NCBI RefSeq assembly: GCF_003429085.1 | Contig: NZ_QVTC01000053.1 | Location: 1-64,000, forward strand | Length of the DNA: 64,000 nt | Direction: 5' to 3' | Source of the DNA: Bacillus sp. V59.32b | GTDB lineage: Bacteria > Bacillota > Bacilli > Bacillales > DSM-1321 | Shown here: positions 7,600 through 16,570 of the stretch, one piece after another | Layout: the number at the start of each line of letters is the position of its first letter | How positions within the stretch are numbered: the first letter of the stretch is position 1 | Notes under the pieces: model-generated | Told to the model about the DNA's origin: nothing | The model's input: the letters and a program-made list of their open reading frames with translations, nothing else | The model's database searches: none | Translations under genes and position numbers: made by a program

Positions 7600-9459
7600 T
7601 CAAAAGCTAACCGCTTCCCTCATAACCTCTTTCAATTCATCCTTCGTATTAGCAATCTTCACTAGCTGCTCTTTCAAAGTATCGTTATCCTTATCATGCA
7701 AGCTGGCAATAAACTCATGAAAGATCGGCCCTTCGACAACGGCGGCTTTTCCGATGTGTATTTTCGGAAACACCTGTTTAGGGTGGACTTCATTGCTGTT
7801 GAGTAATTCTTCAAACATTTTCTCTCCTGGACGGATTCCTGAGAAGTTGATGCCGATTTCTTCTATTGAATAGCCTGACAGTGTGATCAAGTTTCTCGCA
7901 AGGTCGACGATTTTGACTGGCTCTCCCATATCGAGTACGAAGATTTCCCCGCCTCTTGCTAACGCTCCCGATTGAATAACCAACCGTGATGCTTCCGGAA
8001 TGGTCATGAAGTAGCGTGTCATATCCGGATGGGTGACTGTGACCGGTCCACCTGCTTGGATTTGTTTTTTAAACAAAGGGATAACGGATCCCCGGCTGCC
8101 TAGTACGTTTCCGAACCGAACCGCTACAAAGTTCGTTTGGCTTGTTTTATCAAGTTGCTGAATGATCATTTCAGCTACACGTTTGGTCGCACCCATAACA
8201 TTCGTTGGGTTAACTGCTTTATCAGAAGAAATGAGCACAAAGTTTTTCACGCCAAATGTATCAGCCGCTTCAGCAACATTTTTCGTGCCAAAAATATTGT
8301 TTTTTACAGCTTCTTTTGGGTTGTACTCCATTAACGGGACATGTTTATGTGCGGCCGCATGGTAAACTACATCAGGTGTATGTTCCTCGAAAACATCAAA
8401 CATCCTTAATTTATCTTGCACATCCCCTATCACAGGAATGATTTTAATTAAATCTCTGTATTGGTTCCTTAATTCCATGTCAATTTGATATATGCTATTT
8501 TCTCCATGACCAACTAATACGATTTTACTTGGCGAGAATCTGCATATTTGTCGACAAATTTCAGAACCGATTGAACCACCGGCTCCCGTTACGAGTACAG
8601 TCTTTTTAGTAATGAATTCAGAAATACTATCAATATCTAATTCAACCGGTTCCCGTCCTAGTAAATCCTCGACTTGGACATCCCTGAATTGATTGATTGA
8701 TACTTTACCAATCATGATATCTTCAATCATAGGCATAATCTGAGTTTTTGCATTCGTCTTCGAGCATTCTTCAAAGATTCGCTTTAATTCCTTTTTGCTT
8801 AATGAAGGGATAGCTATCACAATATTTTCTATTTGCAGCTTCTCTACTATTTGAGCAATTTTTTTAGAATTCCCTACTACAGGAATACCAAAATAATGGA
8901 GCTTGTATTTTTTTGGATCATCATCAATATATGCAACAGGTTTTAGCTCAGAATCATGGTTATTTAACAAATGTCTGACGACCATATTTCCTGCCGCTCC
9001 AGCTCCAATAATTAATGTTTTCTTCTTTTCTCCCTTTGGTTTAATATATCGGTCAGCAAACATCCTCCACGTAAAACGGGATCCTCCAATTAACAATACA
9101 TGCAGCATCCATGTTAACCCTAAAGCCCTGACGTACACATTTTGAAAAATCAGCATCTGGATAATAGCGGTCACGATAATGGAGAAGGTTACTGCTTTCA
9201 TTATTGATAACAGCTCTCCGACACTGGCATATTCCCATGCCTTATTGTACAGCTTGTAAATAGAAGCAAAAATATGATGGCTAATCAACAGAGTAATAGA
9301 GCTGATTAGCAGTGTAGACATTTTAAAAATATCTAGATAAGGATGTAAAACTAAGTAACTTATATATATGGCCGATAAAACAATCAGAGAATCCAATATT
9401 ATCAGTGTTATTAATCGTTTTCGGTACGCCAACCGAAATTCCCCCTTAGTGTTATCCAA
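7600..9459 (-). CDS. epsC: EpsC/CapD-type nucleotide-sugar 4,6-dehydratase (membrane-bound)
   Basis: 619 residues in the long WbpM/CapD layout. About four N-terminal membrane helices (residues 15-130) are followed by a first Rossmann region (TLIIGAGAAGNMVVRHLL) and then the catalytic SDR domain (VLVTGAGGSIGSEICRQI, DVVYHAAAHKHVPLME, LISSDKAVNPTNVMGATKR). The usual catalytic Tyr of YxxxK is Met here (MGATK), as in other large WbpM-like dehydratases. It is expected to convert UDP-GlcNAc to a 4-keto-6-deoxy sugar, the first step to diNAc-bacillosamine or a similar sugar that begins the exopolysaccharide repeat. It follows galU on the same strand with about 38 bases between. Gene name by analogy to the B. 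subtilis eps operon. Confidence 0.9.
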   Translation of the reverse strand: MDNTKGEFRLAYRKRLITLIILDSLIVLSAIYISYLVLHPYLDIFKMSTLLISSITLLISHHIFASIYKLYNKAWEYASVGELLSIMKAVTFSIIVTAIIQMLIFQNVYVRALGLTWMLHVLLIGGSRFTWRMFADRYIKPKGEKKKTLIIGAGAAGNMVVRHLLNNHDSELKPVAYIDDDPKKYKLHYFGIPVVGNSKKIAQIVEKLQIENIVIAIPSLSKKELKRIFEECSKTNAKTQIMPMIEDIMIGKVSINQFRDVQVEDLLGREPVELDIDSISEFITKKTVLVTGAGGSIGSEICRQICRFSPSKIVLVGHGENSIYQIDMELRNQYRDLIKIIPVIGDVQDKLRMFDVFEEHTPDVVYHAAAHKHVPLMEYNPKEAVKNNIFGTKNVAEAADTFGVKNFVLISSDKAVNPTNVMGATKRVAEMIIQQLDKTSQTNFVAVRFGNVLGSRGSVIPLFKKQIQAGGPVTVTHPDMTRYFMTIPEASRLVIQSGALARGGEIFVLDMGEPVKIVDLARNLITLSGYSIEEIGINFSGIRPGEKMFEELLNSNEVHPKQVFPKIHIGKAAVVEGPIFHEFIASLHDKDNDTLKEQLVKIANTKDELKEVMREAVSF

Positions 9460-9497
9460 TACAATTGATTTCCATAGACATTGAATACAATCACAAT

Positions 9498-10409
9498 TTA
9501 TAAGGTTTTGGTTTTTATTTTTCTGTGATCTACACTTTGTTCTGAAGAAATGATTGTTTTCATATATTCAATGATTTCTTCCTTTAAATCCTCATGCTGT
9601 AATGCAAATTCTAATGTAGTTTTGACAAAACCAATTTTTTCACCAACATCATAACGCTTACCTTCGAAATCATAAGCGAATACCCGCTGTATTTGGTTTA
9701 ATTTTTGAATGGCATCTGTAAGTTGAATTTCTCCGCCCGCGCCAGTTTCCTGGTGTTCAAGGAATCTAAAGATTTCAGGTGTCAGTATATAGCGACCCAT
9801 TATTGCGAGGTTGGATGGTGCTGTGCCTTTCTCAGGCTTCTCCACAAAATGATTTACCTGATAGCGACGTCCTTCTTGTGCTGCGGGATCGATGATGCCA
9901 TAACGATGGGTTTCTTCATTAGGTACAGTTTGTACACCAATAACGGATGCAAGTGTTTCTCCATATTGATTAATCAACTGTTTTAAACAGGGGGTATCAC
10001 TTTGGACAATATCATCACCTAATAAAACTGCAAACGGCTCATCACCAATGAAGTGACGAGCACACCAGATAGCATGACCCAAGCCCTTCGGTTCTTTTTG
10101 CCGGATATAATGGATATCAGCAAGATTTGTAGAGTAACGAACCTGATCCAATATATCTAACTTTCCTTTTTCTAATAGGTTTTGTTCCAACTCCAGTGCG
10201 ATATCAAAATGGTCTTCGATTGCACGTTTTCCTTTACCTGTCACAATGATGATATCTTCAATACCTGAAGCAACTGCTTCTTCAACGATGAATTGGATAG
10301 TTGGCTTATCTACAATCGGCAGCATTTCCTTTGGCATCGCTTTGGTTGCAGGTAAAAACCTTGTCCCCAATCCTGCTGCGGGAATGATCGCTTTCCGTAC
10401 CTTTTTCAA
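9498..10409 (-). CDS. galU: UTP-glucose-1-phosphate uridylyltransferase
   Basis: 303 residues, full length. The N-terminus carries the nucleotidyltransferase signature [20 protein letters not shown] and then [32 protein letters not shown] and [11 protein letters not shown] give the uracil and metal sites, and [20 protein letters not shown] the sugar site. It makes UDP-glucose from UTP and glucose-1-phosphate for exopolysaccharide, wall teichoic acid and glycolipid. B. subtilis calls this gtaB. Its place just after the candidate EAR RNA makes it the first gene of the antiterminated part of the eps operon. A second, truncated copy lies at 7328-7580. Confidence 0.95.
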   Translation of the reverse strand: MKKVRKAIIPAAGLGTRFLPATKAMPKEMLPIVDKPTIQFIVEEAVASGIEDIIIVTGKGKRAIEDHFDIALELEQNLLEKGKLDILDQVRYSTNLADIHYIRQKEPKGLGHAIWCARHFIGDEPFAVLLGDDIVQSDTPCLKQLINQYGETLASVIGVQTVPNEETHRYGIIDPAAQEGRRYQVNHFVEKPEKGTAPSNLAIMGRYILTPEIFRFLEHQETGAGGEIQLTDAIQKLNQIQRVFAYDFEGKRYDVGEKIGFVKTTLEFALQHEDLKEEIIEYMKTIISSEQSVDHRKIKTKTL

Positions 10410-10541
10410 AATCCTTTCCCCCTTCGTGCATTTCTCTATTTAAATTAATGATTTTACTAAAACAATTTGGATTAAAGCCGATACCTATAATGAGGAATTC
10501 TATCCATCTAGGTAATTTATAAAATCTGCATAAATAAATGC

Positions 10542-10581
10542 CTAATGATAGGACATGTGTCATGACATGTCCTATCATTAG
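10542..10581. repeat. Perfect 17-base inverted repeat with six-base loop
   Basis: CTAATGATAGGACATGT (10542-10558) pairs exactly with ACATGTCCTATCATTAG (10565-10581) around GTCATG. No T run follows on either strand, so it is not a standard terminator. On the minus strand it lies between the candidate EAR RNA and galU, so it would be in the operon transcript. It could be an RNase site, a mobile-element end pair or an operator. Confidence 0.7.
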
Positions 10582-10614
10582 ACATTTAACTTAGTTAACT
10601 AAATAATTAAAAAG

Positions 10615-10750
10615 TGGGCATTTAACCCATCCTCACACCATACCATCGACGACGGGCGTCTAAGGGTGCCGGTCCGGGCATCCCACAGCATGATCGAGTG
10701 CCTCCTTGGATAACGGTAAGGAAGCCTCGCCGGTCAAGTTCTCGTCCTGA
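10615..10750 (-). ncRNA. Candidate EAR (eps-associated RNA / epsC motif) antitermination element
   Basis: A GC-rich, structured stretch of about 130 bases inside AT-rich surroundings, between the tyrosine phosphatase and galU on the operon strand. On the RNA strand I can pair GCUUCCUU with AAGGAGGC, flanked by CGAG/CUCG, then UGCC with GGCA inside a GGG/CCC stem near GGGAUGCCCGGACCGGCACCC. A GACG/CGUC hairpin follows. No sensible protein reads through it. In B. subtilis the EAR element sits early in the eps operon, after the kinase genes, and lets RNA polymerase pass downstream terminators. Position and structure fit, but I could not align it to the published consensus, so the family name is inference. 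Confidence 0.6.
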
Positions 10751-10762
10751 CAAATCTAAAAT

Positions 10763-11545
10763 CTATCGATTAAAATTAAATAATCCTAATATCTTTTTCT
10801 TCTTTACCTTTTCGGGTATTTCTTTGTATGGGGTTTTTCCTGCGACTAGAAGCTCGGCATTTTCAGTGAATAGGTAGACCATATCCACGCCGTAATTCTT
10901 TTCGATTTCATCTAATGCTTCCGTTAATTTGAAGCCTCGATTGGAAACGTTATGGGCATCCGATGCGATGAAATGCGCCAGGTTGGCTTCGATTAATTGC
11001 AGGCTGAACTTCTTTACCGATTTGCCGAAATATCCGGCGACACTTGAAGCCGTCAGCTGGGTTAAGGCTCCCTTTTTGACGAATTCGTATAGCATGTCCG
11101 GGTTCTGCATGAGTTCTGCGTTTCTTTCCGGATGGACAATGATCGGGGTCAATCCGTTCATCTGAATGTCATAAAGAAGCTGTTCGGTATAGCGTGGTAC
11201 ATGTCCGGATGGAAGTTCAATGAATAGGTGCTTTCCGGAGTCGTTCAATGTTATGATCTCGCCTTTGTTATAATCCTCCAGCAGTTCACCGTAAATTCTC
11301 GGTTCCTGGCCGGGCAGAATTTGCAGCGGAATAGCTGCCATGTTCAGGATGGTGTTGAGCTCTTCTACTTTTTGCAAGATGACGCGTTTTGTATTTTCAT
11401 AGTTTCCGTTTTTGTGGTGGGGGGTTGCGATGATTGATGTGATTCCTTCTTGGACCGCAAGCTTTGCCATTTCCATACTTTCCCTCAGTGTTTGGGCTCC
11501 GTCGTCAATATCAGGCAAGATATGGCAATGTATGTCAATCATCAC
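10763..11545 (-). CDS. Protein-tyrosine phosphatase of the CpsB/CapC/YwqE (PHP) family
   Basis: 260 residues, full length. Metal-binding PHP motifs are visible in order: MIDIHCHILPDIDDGA at the N-terminus, IIATPHHKNG, LPGQEPRIYGEL, IVHPERN, and IASDAHNV near residue 195. These manganese-dependent phosphatases remove phosphate from the C-terminal tyrosines of the partner kinase, here encoded just upstream (11638-12330), and so set polymer length or output. The C-terminal end is basic (EKVKKKKILGLF). About 90 bases separate it from the kinase stop. It is the last gene before the candidate EAR RNA. Confidence 0.9.
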   Translation of the reverse strand: MMIDIHCHILPDIDDGAQTLRESMEMAKLAVQEGITSIIATPHHKNGNYENTKRVILQKVEELNTILNMAAIPLQILPGQEPRIYGELLEDYNKGEIITLNDSGKHLFIELPSGHVPRYTEQLLYDIQMNGLTPIIVHPERNAELMQNPDMLYEFVKKGALTQLTASSVAGYFGKSVKKFSLQLIEANLAHFIASDAHNVSNRGFKLTEALDEIEKNYGVDMVYLFTENAELLVAGKTPYKEIPEKVKKKKILGLFNFNR

Positions 11546-11637
11546 AAGACCTCCAGTTAATTTCCAATTATCTTTCTACTAAATCTAACATAATTTCCCT
11601 AACGCCGGAACAAGTTTTCATCGACACAACTTCGACA

Positions 11638-12330
11638 TTAATTTACATTGTGGTAGTAGTAATATTGGTCCTCTTTTACTTTTTTATTGTTTAAAATCGC
11701 CCCCAAAATGGTCCCATTGACCGATAACAAAGACTCTTTCGCCTTTGCTGCCTGCTCGATTTCCGTCTTTCCGCTTGAGACGACGAAGATCGTACCATCA
11801 CAGCGGGTCGCGAGAACCTGGGCATCTGTTACAGCTAAAACCGGTGGAGAATCGAACAGAACGATGTCGAATTCTTGTAGAATATTTTCTATTAAATCAT
11901 CCATTGCCTTCGAGCCTAACAGCTCAGCCGGATTCGGAGGAACCGGACCGCTCACAAGAACATATAAATTTTCTTCGTCCGTCGGGACCATTGTGTCTTT
12001 TAGACTGGCTTGTTTCGCTAGTACATTGGTTAAGCCAAATGTGTTTGTTAAATTGAAGGTGAAGTGGACAGTAGGCTTGCGTAAGTCCGCATCCACTAAA
12101 AGCACCTTTTTCCCCTGCTGGGCGAAAACGACCGCCAAGTTCGTAACAGTAGTTGATTTACCTTCAGCCGGTGCTGTAGAGGTTACAAGGATGGAGCGTA
12201 TGTCTTTATCAACTGAAGAAAACTGGATGTTCGTCCGGATCGTCCGGTATTGCTCGGAGATTGGTGATTTTGGATTCAGTTTTGTGATTAGCTTTCTTTT
12301 GTTATCAGAGCCTTTCTTTCTAGAAGCCAC
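11638..12330 (-). CDS. BY-family protein-tyrosine kinase (CpsD/CapB/EpsB type)
   Basis: About 230 residues. Walker A is in [18 protein letters not shown], Walker A' in [12 protein letters not shown], and Walker B in [16 protein letters not shown]. The C-terminus carries the tyrosine cluster [10 protein letters not shown], the autophosphorylation site reversed by the neighbouring phosphatase. A basic leader, then [20 protein letters not shown], is the usual docking start. The frame is open back to 12375, which would overlap the adaptor gene by 56 bases. A GTG at 12328-12330 (VASRKKG) overlapping the adaptor stop, preceded by AGAGGTGA, is the likelier start. It needs the membrane adaptor upstream for activity and controls polymer assembly. 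Confidence 0.9.
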   Translation of the reverse strand: MASRKKGSDNKRKLITKLNPKSPISEQYRTIRTNIQFSSVDKDIRSILVTSTAPAEGKSTTVTNLAVVFAQQGKKVLLVDADLRKPTVHFTFNLTNTFGLTNVLAKQASLKDTMVPTDEENLYVLVSGPVPPNPAELLGSKAMDDLIENILQEFDIVLFDSPPVLAVTDAQVLATRCDGTIFVVSSGKTEIEQAAKAKESLLSVNGTILGAILNNKKVKEDQYYYYHNVN

Positions 12331-13045
12331 TTGCTTCACCTCTTCTTCCCCGTTTTTCGTTCTTGTCTTGTTCATCGATCTTTGTTATGACCCCTAGCAC
12401 CGGCAATTCCAATAGCTTCTCAATATCCTGTTCCGTTTTAACCGTGTTATCCAAGTATTCCAGTAAAAAGGCCAAGCCGACACCGGCCATTAACCCGACG
12501 ACTAACGCAATCGCAATGTTAAGCAGCGGGTTTGGTTTTATCGGGGATTGATCGTCTGCCGTTGTCGCTTTTGTTATAATCTTCACATTATCTACATTCA
12601 TAATCTTCACGATTTCTTCCTGAAAAACGCTTGCAGTTTTGTTCGCTATATCCGCCGCCTGCACGCGATCCGGATCCTGTACCGATAGATTGATAACTTG
12701 TGAATCCTGTTCGCTTTGGACCGTTATCTTTTCATTTAACTGATTGGCTGTCATATCGAGATTCAGCTCTTCCCTGACCAAATCCAAGATCGCCGGGCTT
12801 TTTATGATGACGTTATATGTATTGATCAGCTGCAAATTCGTTTGGACCTCATTGTAGTTGTACAACGCTTTCTCATCTTTTGACTGGTTGACCAGAATCT
12901 GTGTTGACGCCTGATAGATAGGTGTTAAGAAAAAGTAACTGATGATACCGCTGGCAATGGTAGCCAGGAGAGTAATGATCATAATCAGCTTTAATCTTTT
13001 TTTAAGCGTTCCGAATAATTCTTTTAAACTTATCGTTTCTTCCAT
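12320..13045 (-). CDS. Wzz/CapA/EpsA-type chain-length adaptor, kinase activator
   Basis: 241 residues. Two membrane helices (residues about 20-40, [19 protein letters not shown], and about 175-195, [20 protein letters not shown]) flank an extracellular region beginning [14 protein letters not shown]. The proline-rich approach to the second helix ([10 protein letters not shown]) is typical of the Wzz family. The short cytoplasmic tail ([11 protein letters not shown]) activates the separate kinase. It is the first gene of the eps operon, starts at ATG 13043-13045 after GGGAGGAC, and overlaps the kinase gene. The split adaptor/kinase arrangement is the normal Gram-positive form. Confidence 0.9.
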   Translation of the reverse strand: MEETISLKELFGTLKKRLKLIMIITLLATIASGIISYFFLTPIYQASTQILVNQSKDEKALYNYNEVQTNLQLINTYNVIIKSPAILDLVREELNLDMTANQLNEKITVQSEQDSQVINLSVQDPDRVQAADIANKTASVFQEEIVKIMNVDNVKIITKATTADDQSPIKPNPLLNIAIALVVGLMAGVGLAFLLEYLDNTVKTEQDIEKLLELPVLGVITKIDEQDKNEKRGRRGEASGF

Positions 13046-13081
13046 TGTGTCCTCCCACTTTCTTACTGTAAAACAAGAGTT

Positions 13082-13090
13082 ATTATATCA
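13082..13090 (-). promoter_or_regulatory. Extended -10 promoter of the eps operon
   Basis: On the minus strand TGATATAAT reads at 13090-13082, a TGnTATAAT extended -10 lying about 37 bases upstream of the first eps start codon. I see no good -35 at the right distance, which an extended -10 may tolerate. It is part of a 360-base divergent region shared with the MFS gene. A small palindrome lies farther upstream at 13166-13182. Confidence 0.5.
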
Positions 13091-13165
13091 GAAGGTTTCT
13101 GTCAGTTTTTGTCATTCTGTGTTTCACTTCGTAATTTTTTTATAAAGTTGTCGGATTTTATAATC

Positions 13166-13182
13166 AAGTCAAAATATGACTT
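13166..13182. promoter_or_regulatory. Palindrome AAGTCA-n5-TGACTT, possible operator
   Basis: A six-base-arm inverted repeat in the divergent region between the eps operon and the MFS gene. It lies upstream of the eps -10, where an activator or repressor could act. No regulator can be named. Confidence 0.3.
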
Positions 13183-13409
13183 ATTATTTATTACATGTTT
13201 TGGCACACCACTTTCGGGATAAAATAATCAGGTTTGGGTTCCACTTGGAAAAAGGGATTGAAGTGTCCGTTATAGCGACTCGTATAACTGCTTAGTGAAT
13301 CCATATATTACAAAAGGAGCATTTTTTATTTTGACTACGTAAATAATTAGCCACCCGAAATATTTTCCTGTAGAATATACATGGATATTTAAATTGTAGG
13401 AGGACCTGT

Positions 13410-14600
13410 ATGAGTGAACCGTTTGCAAAGGAAGGTCCAAATACCTCAGATAAGATTTGGACGAGAGATTTTGTACTGATTGTTTTAGCTAACTTTTTTA
13501 TTTTCCTCGGCTTTCAAATGACGCTGCCGACGATTCCTTTGTTTGTCGAACAGCTCGGGGGAAGCGATCAGATGATCGGCGTTGTCGTCGGTATCTTTAT
13601 GTTCTCCGCCTTACTGATCAGACCGTATGCCGGACATGCGCTGGAAACGAAGGGCAGGGCTTTTGTTTATTTAATTGGTCTTGGCATTTTTGTCATTTCT
13701 GTAGGAGTTTTCGGGTTTGCGACTAGCATTATTCTCTTATTCATTGTGCGGATTATCCAGGGGATCGGCTGGGGATTTTCTACCACTGCTTCTGGGACGA
13801 TTGCTACCGATTTAATCCCTGCACATAGAAGGGGCGAAGGCATGGGTTACTACGGTTTATCCGGAAACCTGGCGCTTGCATTCGGCCCGTCGCTTGGCCT
13901 TGCGCTGAGCGGGGTTTTAAGTTTTACGGAATTATTCTTAATATGCGGCGGGCTTGGCTTGGCTGCTTTACTTCTATCTTCCACCGTTCGTTATAAGAAA
14001 GTAGAAAAAGCCGCCAAGGAAACAGTAACCGTCAAGTGGGATTTCTATGAAAAGAGCGCCTTGCAGCCATCCATTCTATTATTTTTTATCACGGTGACGT
14101 TTGGAGGCATCGCTACTTTTCTTCCGTTATACGCGACGCAAAAGGATATTTACGGGATTCAGTGGTATTTCCTTCTTTACGCTCTTGCCTTGATGCTGAC
14201 AAGGACATTTGCCGGGAAGCTCTATGATACAAAAGGGCATCGCGCTGTCTTCATTCCGGGAGCACTCTTGATCCTGGTTGCGATGGTACTCTTAGCCTGG
14301 CTGCCAAACAGCGGCATCTTGTATATAGCCGCGATTCTTTACGGACTAGGGTTCGGTTCGATCCAACCGGCGCTGCAAGCATGGTCCATTGAGCAGGCGC
14401 CCAGACACCGAAGAGGCATGGCCAATGCGACATTCTTTTCTTTCTTTGATCTTGGCGTAGGGATTGGCGCCATCGCATTTGGGCAGATTGGCCATTGGTT
14501 CGGATACAGCAGCATTTATATGACCGCTGCGGTTTCGGTGTTTATCGCGATGATTTATTATTTGATCTTGCTGAGGAAGAATCCGGTGAAGCCAGCTTAA
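13410..14600 (+). CDS. Major facilitator superfamily transporter (drug-efflux type)
   Basis: 396 residues with twelve predicted membrane helices. It starts at ATG 13410 after AGGAGGACCTGT. The loop between helices 2 and 3 carries MFSALLIRPYAGHALETKGR, the MFS motif A region in the D-x-x-G-R form. IIQGIGWGFSTTASGTIATDLIPAHRRGEGMGYYG fits the first half of DHA1-type exporters, and the second half repeats the pattern (LTRTFAGKLYDTKGHR). The substrate is unknown; related Bacillus proteins are annotated as multidrug or sugar-efflux carriers. It is transcribed alone, divergently from eps, and ends at a strong terminator. Confidence 0.85.
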   Translation: MSEPFAKEGPNTSDKIWTRDFVLIVLANFFIFLGFQMTLPTIPLFVEQLGGSDQMIGVVVGIFMFSALLIRPYAGHALETKGRAFVYLIGLGIFVISVGVFGFATSIILLFIVRIIQGIGWGFSTTASGTIATDLIPAHRRGEGMGYYGLSGNLALAFGPSLGLALSGVLSFTELFLICGGLGLAALLLSSTVRYKKVEKAAKETVTVKWDFYEKSALQPSILLFFITVTFGGIATFLPLYATQKDIYGIQWYFLLYALALMLTRTFAGKLYDTKGHRAVFIPGALLILVAMVLLAWLPNSGILYIAAILYGLGFGSIQPALQAWSIEQAPRHRRGMANATFFSFFDLGVGIGAIAFGQIGHWFGYSSIYMTAAVSVFIAMIYYLILLRKNPVKPA

Positions 14601-14613
14601 ACTGTATAATCTG

Positions 14614-14649
14614 AAAGAGCGCATTCATCGTTTGATGCGCTCTTTTTTT
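14614..14649 (+). terminator. Intrinsic terminator of the MFS gene
   Basis: GAGCGCAT pairs with ATGCGCTC across a 10-base loop, followed by seven T. Confidence 0.9.
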
Positions 14650-14656
14650 GAGCATG

Positions 14657-14687
14657 AAAAGAAGCCAACATAAAAATGCTGGCTTCC
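14657..14687 (-). terminator. Intrinsic terminator of the calcium-repeat protein gene
   Basis: On the minus strand GAAGCCAGCAT pairs with ATGTTGGCTTC around a T loop, followed by TTTTC. Confidence 0.8.
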
Positions 14688-14697
14688 CTTCTTTTAT

Positions 14698-15432
14698 TTA
14701 GTCTTCGTCTTTCTCATCGTCGTCGTCTTCATCTTCTAGCTCATCTTCAATTTCAATTTCTTTCCCATCTGCATATTCAACTTCCAGTTCAACACTGAAT
14801 TTGCCTTCGAACTTAAGGATGTCCAGAATGGCCGTAACCACTTCTTGTTGTGTTTTGCTGTTAGGTTCCTGCAACTCTTTTACCAGGGCAGTAACTTTTG
14901 CATTTGTCACTGTTCCGGTTGTATCTTTTATTTTAAGGGTTGTTTTCTTCTTTTTGACCTTGTAATCGACTGTTACCTTTTTGTCGTCGGCTGTTTCAAT
15001 TTCGATTTCTAAATCGACGACTTTATTGGAGTATTGGACACCATCTTTGCCTTTTTCTTTGCCGTCTTTAATTTTGTCTTTGTCGGTATCAGGATTTGTA
15101 GGGTTCAGGCCAAGCTCGATTTCAGCCAGGTTGCTGACTCCATCTTTATCCTTATCTTCTTGTCCGTCTAATTTTTTGTTTTTGTTTGTATCCGCTGATT
15201 TTGGGTTTAAGTTTAGCTTGTATTCGATCAAGTTGGTTAAACCATCTTTGTCGTTATCCTGGGCAGCTATATTCTTCCCCTTAAGTTTATACTTCTTTTC
15301 CCATTTGTCATCGATTCCGTTTTTATTCTTGTCGACGACTTTCTTAGCCTTGGCGTCTGCTGTAGTCAGGCCTGCTGAAAATAGCAAGGACAGACTGAGC
15401 ACACCAATGAAGAGTTTCTTCATATTTCTCAT
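14698..15432 (-). CDS. Secreted protein with thrombospondin type 3 calcium-binding repeats
   Basis: 244 residues from the ATG at 15430-15432, chosen for its AAGGGGA site and because it places a clean signal peptide first (MKKLFIGVLSLSLLFSAGL, then TTADAKA). Residues about 30-125 hold five or six Asp-rich loops of the DxDxDGxxD type (DKNKNGIDDKWE, DNDKDGLTNLIEY, DTNKNKKLDGQED, DKDGVSNLAEIELG, NPDTDKDKIKDGKE), the TSP3/calcium pattern. A lysine- and valine-rich beta region follows, and the tail is almost pure Asp/Glu. It is probably exported and calcium-bound at the cell surface; the partner is unknown. The frame is open to 15501, but that extension has no ribosome site. It is monocistronic, with the 260 bases upstream otherwise empty. 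Confidence 0.75.
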   Translation of the reverse strand: MRNMKKLFIGVLSLSLLFSAGLTTADAKAKKVVDKNKNGIDDKWEKKYKLKGKNIAAQDNDKDGLTNLIEYKLNLNPKSADTNKNKKLDGQEDKDKDGVSNLAEIELGLNPTNPDTDKDKIKDGKEKGKDGVQYSNKVVDLEIEIETADDKKVTVDYKVKKKKTTLKIKDTTGTVTNAKVTALVKELQEPNSKTQQEVVTAILDILKFEGKFSVELEVEYADGKEIEIEDELEDEDDDDEKDED

Positions 15433-15692
15433 GTTCTTTTCCCCTTTTATATATATTTCGGTAATTGATTCAACCATAGTGGCCCGTAACCGAGTTCCCA
15501 TGGTTTTATCTATTCGCTGTCTATACTTAAGAAGAAGTTTACCTACCGATTACTGTATTTATCGGTCGTATGCGACATAAACAAATAGGCGTAAAGAACC
15601 GTTTTATTTCCAAAGAAAGTCAGTTGGACATTATTTTCTGATTTTGTCAATACATTTTACAAATTAACACAGAGTGCCAGACCACCAGATCA

Positions 15693-15752
15693 TATCAACG
15701 AAATACGAGATTTATCACCGAACTCTGAAATTTTCACCTAACCCGAGACTGC
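15693..15752 (-). repeat. Short 20-base-period array, CGGTGATA word (three units, family E)
   Basis: TATCAACGAAATACGAGATT (15693), TATCACCGAACTCTGAAATT (15713) and a weaker third unit (15733) follow at exactly 20 bases. On the minus strand the word is TTCGGTGATA or TTCGTTGATA, the same as the larger array at 61796-61965. The units lie in the 430-base gap between the calcium-repeat gene and the liv terminator. Confidence 0.55.
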
Positions 15753-15820
15753 TATTTTGATTAAATGTTTAAAGGAGATTAGAACAATTGAGAAGATGCG
15801 TGAATCATACTGCTAAAACG

Positions 15821-15856
15821 AAAAAAACGGCATCCTCCACCCTAGGAGAATGCCGC
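15821..15856 (-). terminator. Terminator of the liv operon
   Basis: On the minus strand CGGCATTCTCC pairs with GGAGGATGCCG around TAGGGT, followed by seven T. It lies just after the livF stop. Confidence 0.9.
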
Positions 15857-15862
15857 TTTTCT

Positions 15863-16570
15863 TTAATGTCCACCCAAATAAGCCATTTTCACCTGTTCAC
15901 TGGATGTCAGTTCTTCCGCGTCTCCGGAAAGCACAATGCGGCCGGTTTCGACTACATATGCCCGGTTGGCAATTGATAGTGCCAGGTTGGCGTTCTGCTC
16001 AACCAGAAGGATTGTAGTACCTGTTTTGTTGATTTCTTCAATGATGCGGAAGATTGTTTTAACCAGTAAAGGAGCTAATCCCATTGATGGTTCATCCAAC
16101 AGCAGAAGCTTGGGCTTTGCCATTAAGGCCCGGCCCATCGCCAGCATTTGCTGCTCTCCGCCTGAAAGGGTTCCCGCTTGTTGCTTTAGACGTTCGAGCA
16201 ATCTCGGGAACAGTTCATAGACTTTATCCAGATCCTGCTTGATCCCGGCTTTATCCTTCCTTAGGTACGCACCTAATTGAAGGTTTTCTTCAACCGTCAT
16301 GTTCGCAAAAACGCGACGGCCTTCGGGAACATGGGAGATCCCCTGCTTCACGATTGTTTGTGCCGCCTTGCCGCCAATCGGTTTTCCTTCATACAGAATC
16401 TGGCCTTGCTTTGGCTTGATCAGGCCGGAGATCGTTTTTAAAAGCGTGCTTTTTCCGGCACCGTTTGCGCCGATCAACGTCACTATTTCCCCTTGATTAA
16501 TTTCCAGGGAAACATCTCTGATCGCCTGGATATTGCCGTAAAATACATTGATTCCTTCTACCTTTAACAT
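15863..16570 (-). CDS. livF: Branched-chain amino acid ABC transporter, ATP-binding protein LivF
   Basis: 235 residues from ATG 16568-16570 ([17 protein letters not shown]), which overlaps the livG stop as TAATG and has AGGAGG upstream. Walker A is [16 protein letters not shown], the signature [15 protein letters not shown], Walker [15 protein letters not shown], and the switch His follows in [11 protein letters not shown], where the usual His position is Gln/Asn-like as in other LivF proteins. It pairs with LivG to drive import of leucine, isoleucine and valine through LivHM. A longer in-frame opening to 16684 lies wholly inside livG and is not the start. Last gene of the operon, followed by a terminator. 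Confidence 0.95.
   Translation of the reverse strand: MLKVEGINVFYGNIQAIRDVSLEINQGEIVTLIGANGAGKSTLLKTISGLIKPKQGQILYEGKPIGGKAAQTIVKQGISHVPEGRRVFANMTVEENLQLGAYLRKDKAGIKQDLDKVYELFPRLLERLKQQAGTLSGGEQQMLAMGRALMAKPKLLLLDEPSMGLAPLLVKTIFRIIEEINKTGTTILLVEQNANLALSIANRAYVVETGRIVLSGDAEELTSSEQVKMAYLGGH

Noticed and set aside
10615-10750. A short minus-strand peptide reading DENLTGEASLPLSKEA, resembling a P-type ATPase phrase
   Set aside because: The match is short and no flanking frame supports it. The same bases form consistent RNA stems and lie where the EAR element is expected.
11687-12397. A 236-residue plus-strand frame opposite the tyrosine kinase
   Set aside because: It is the complement of a conserved kinase with all its motifs; no family pattern and no ribosome site.
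14981-15580. A 199-residue Ser/Leu-rich plus-strand frame
   Set aside because: Shadow of the Asp/Lys-rich calcium-repeat gene on the minus strand; its composition follows from the complement.
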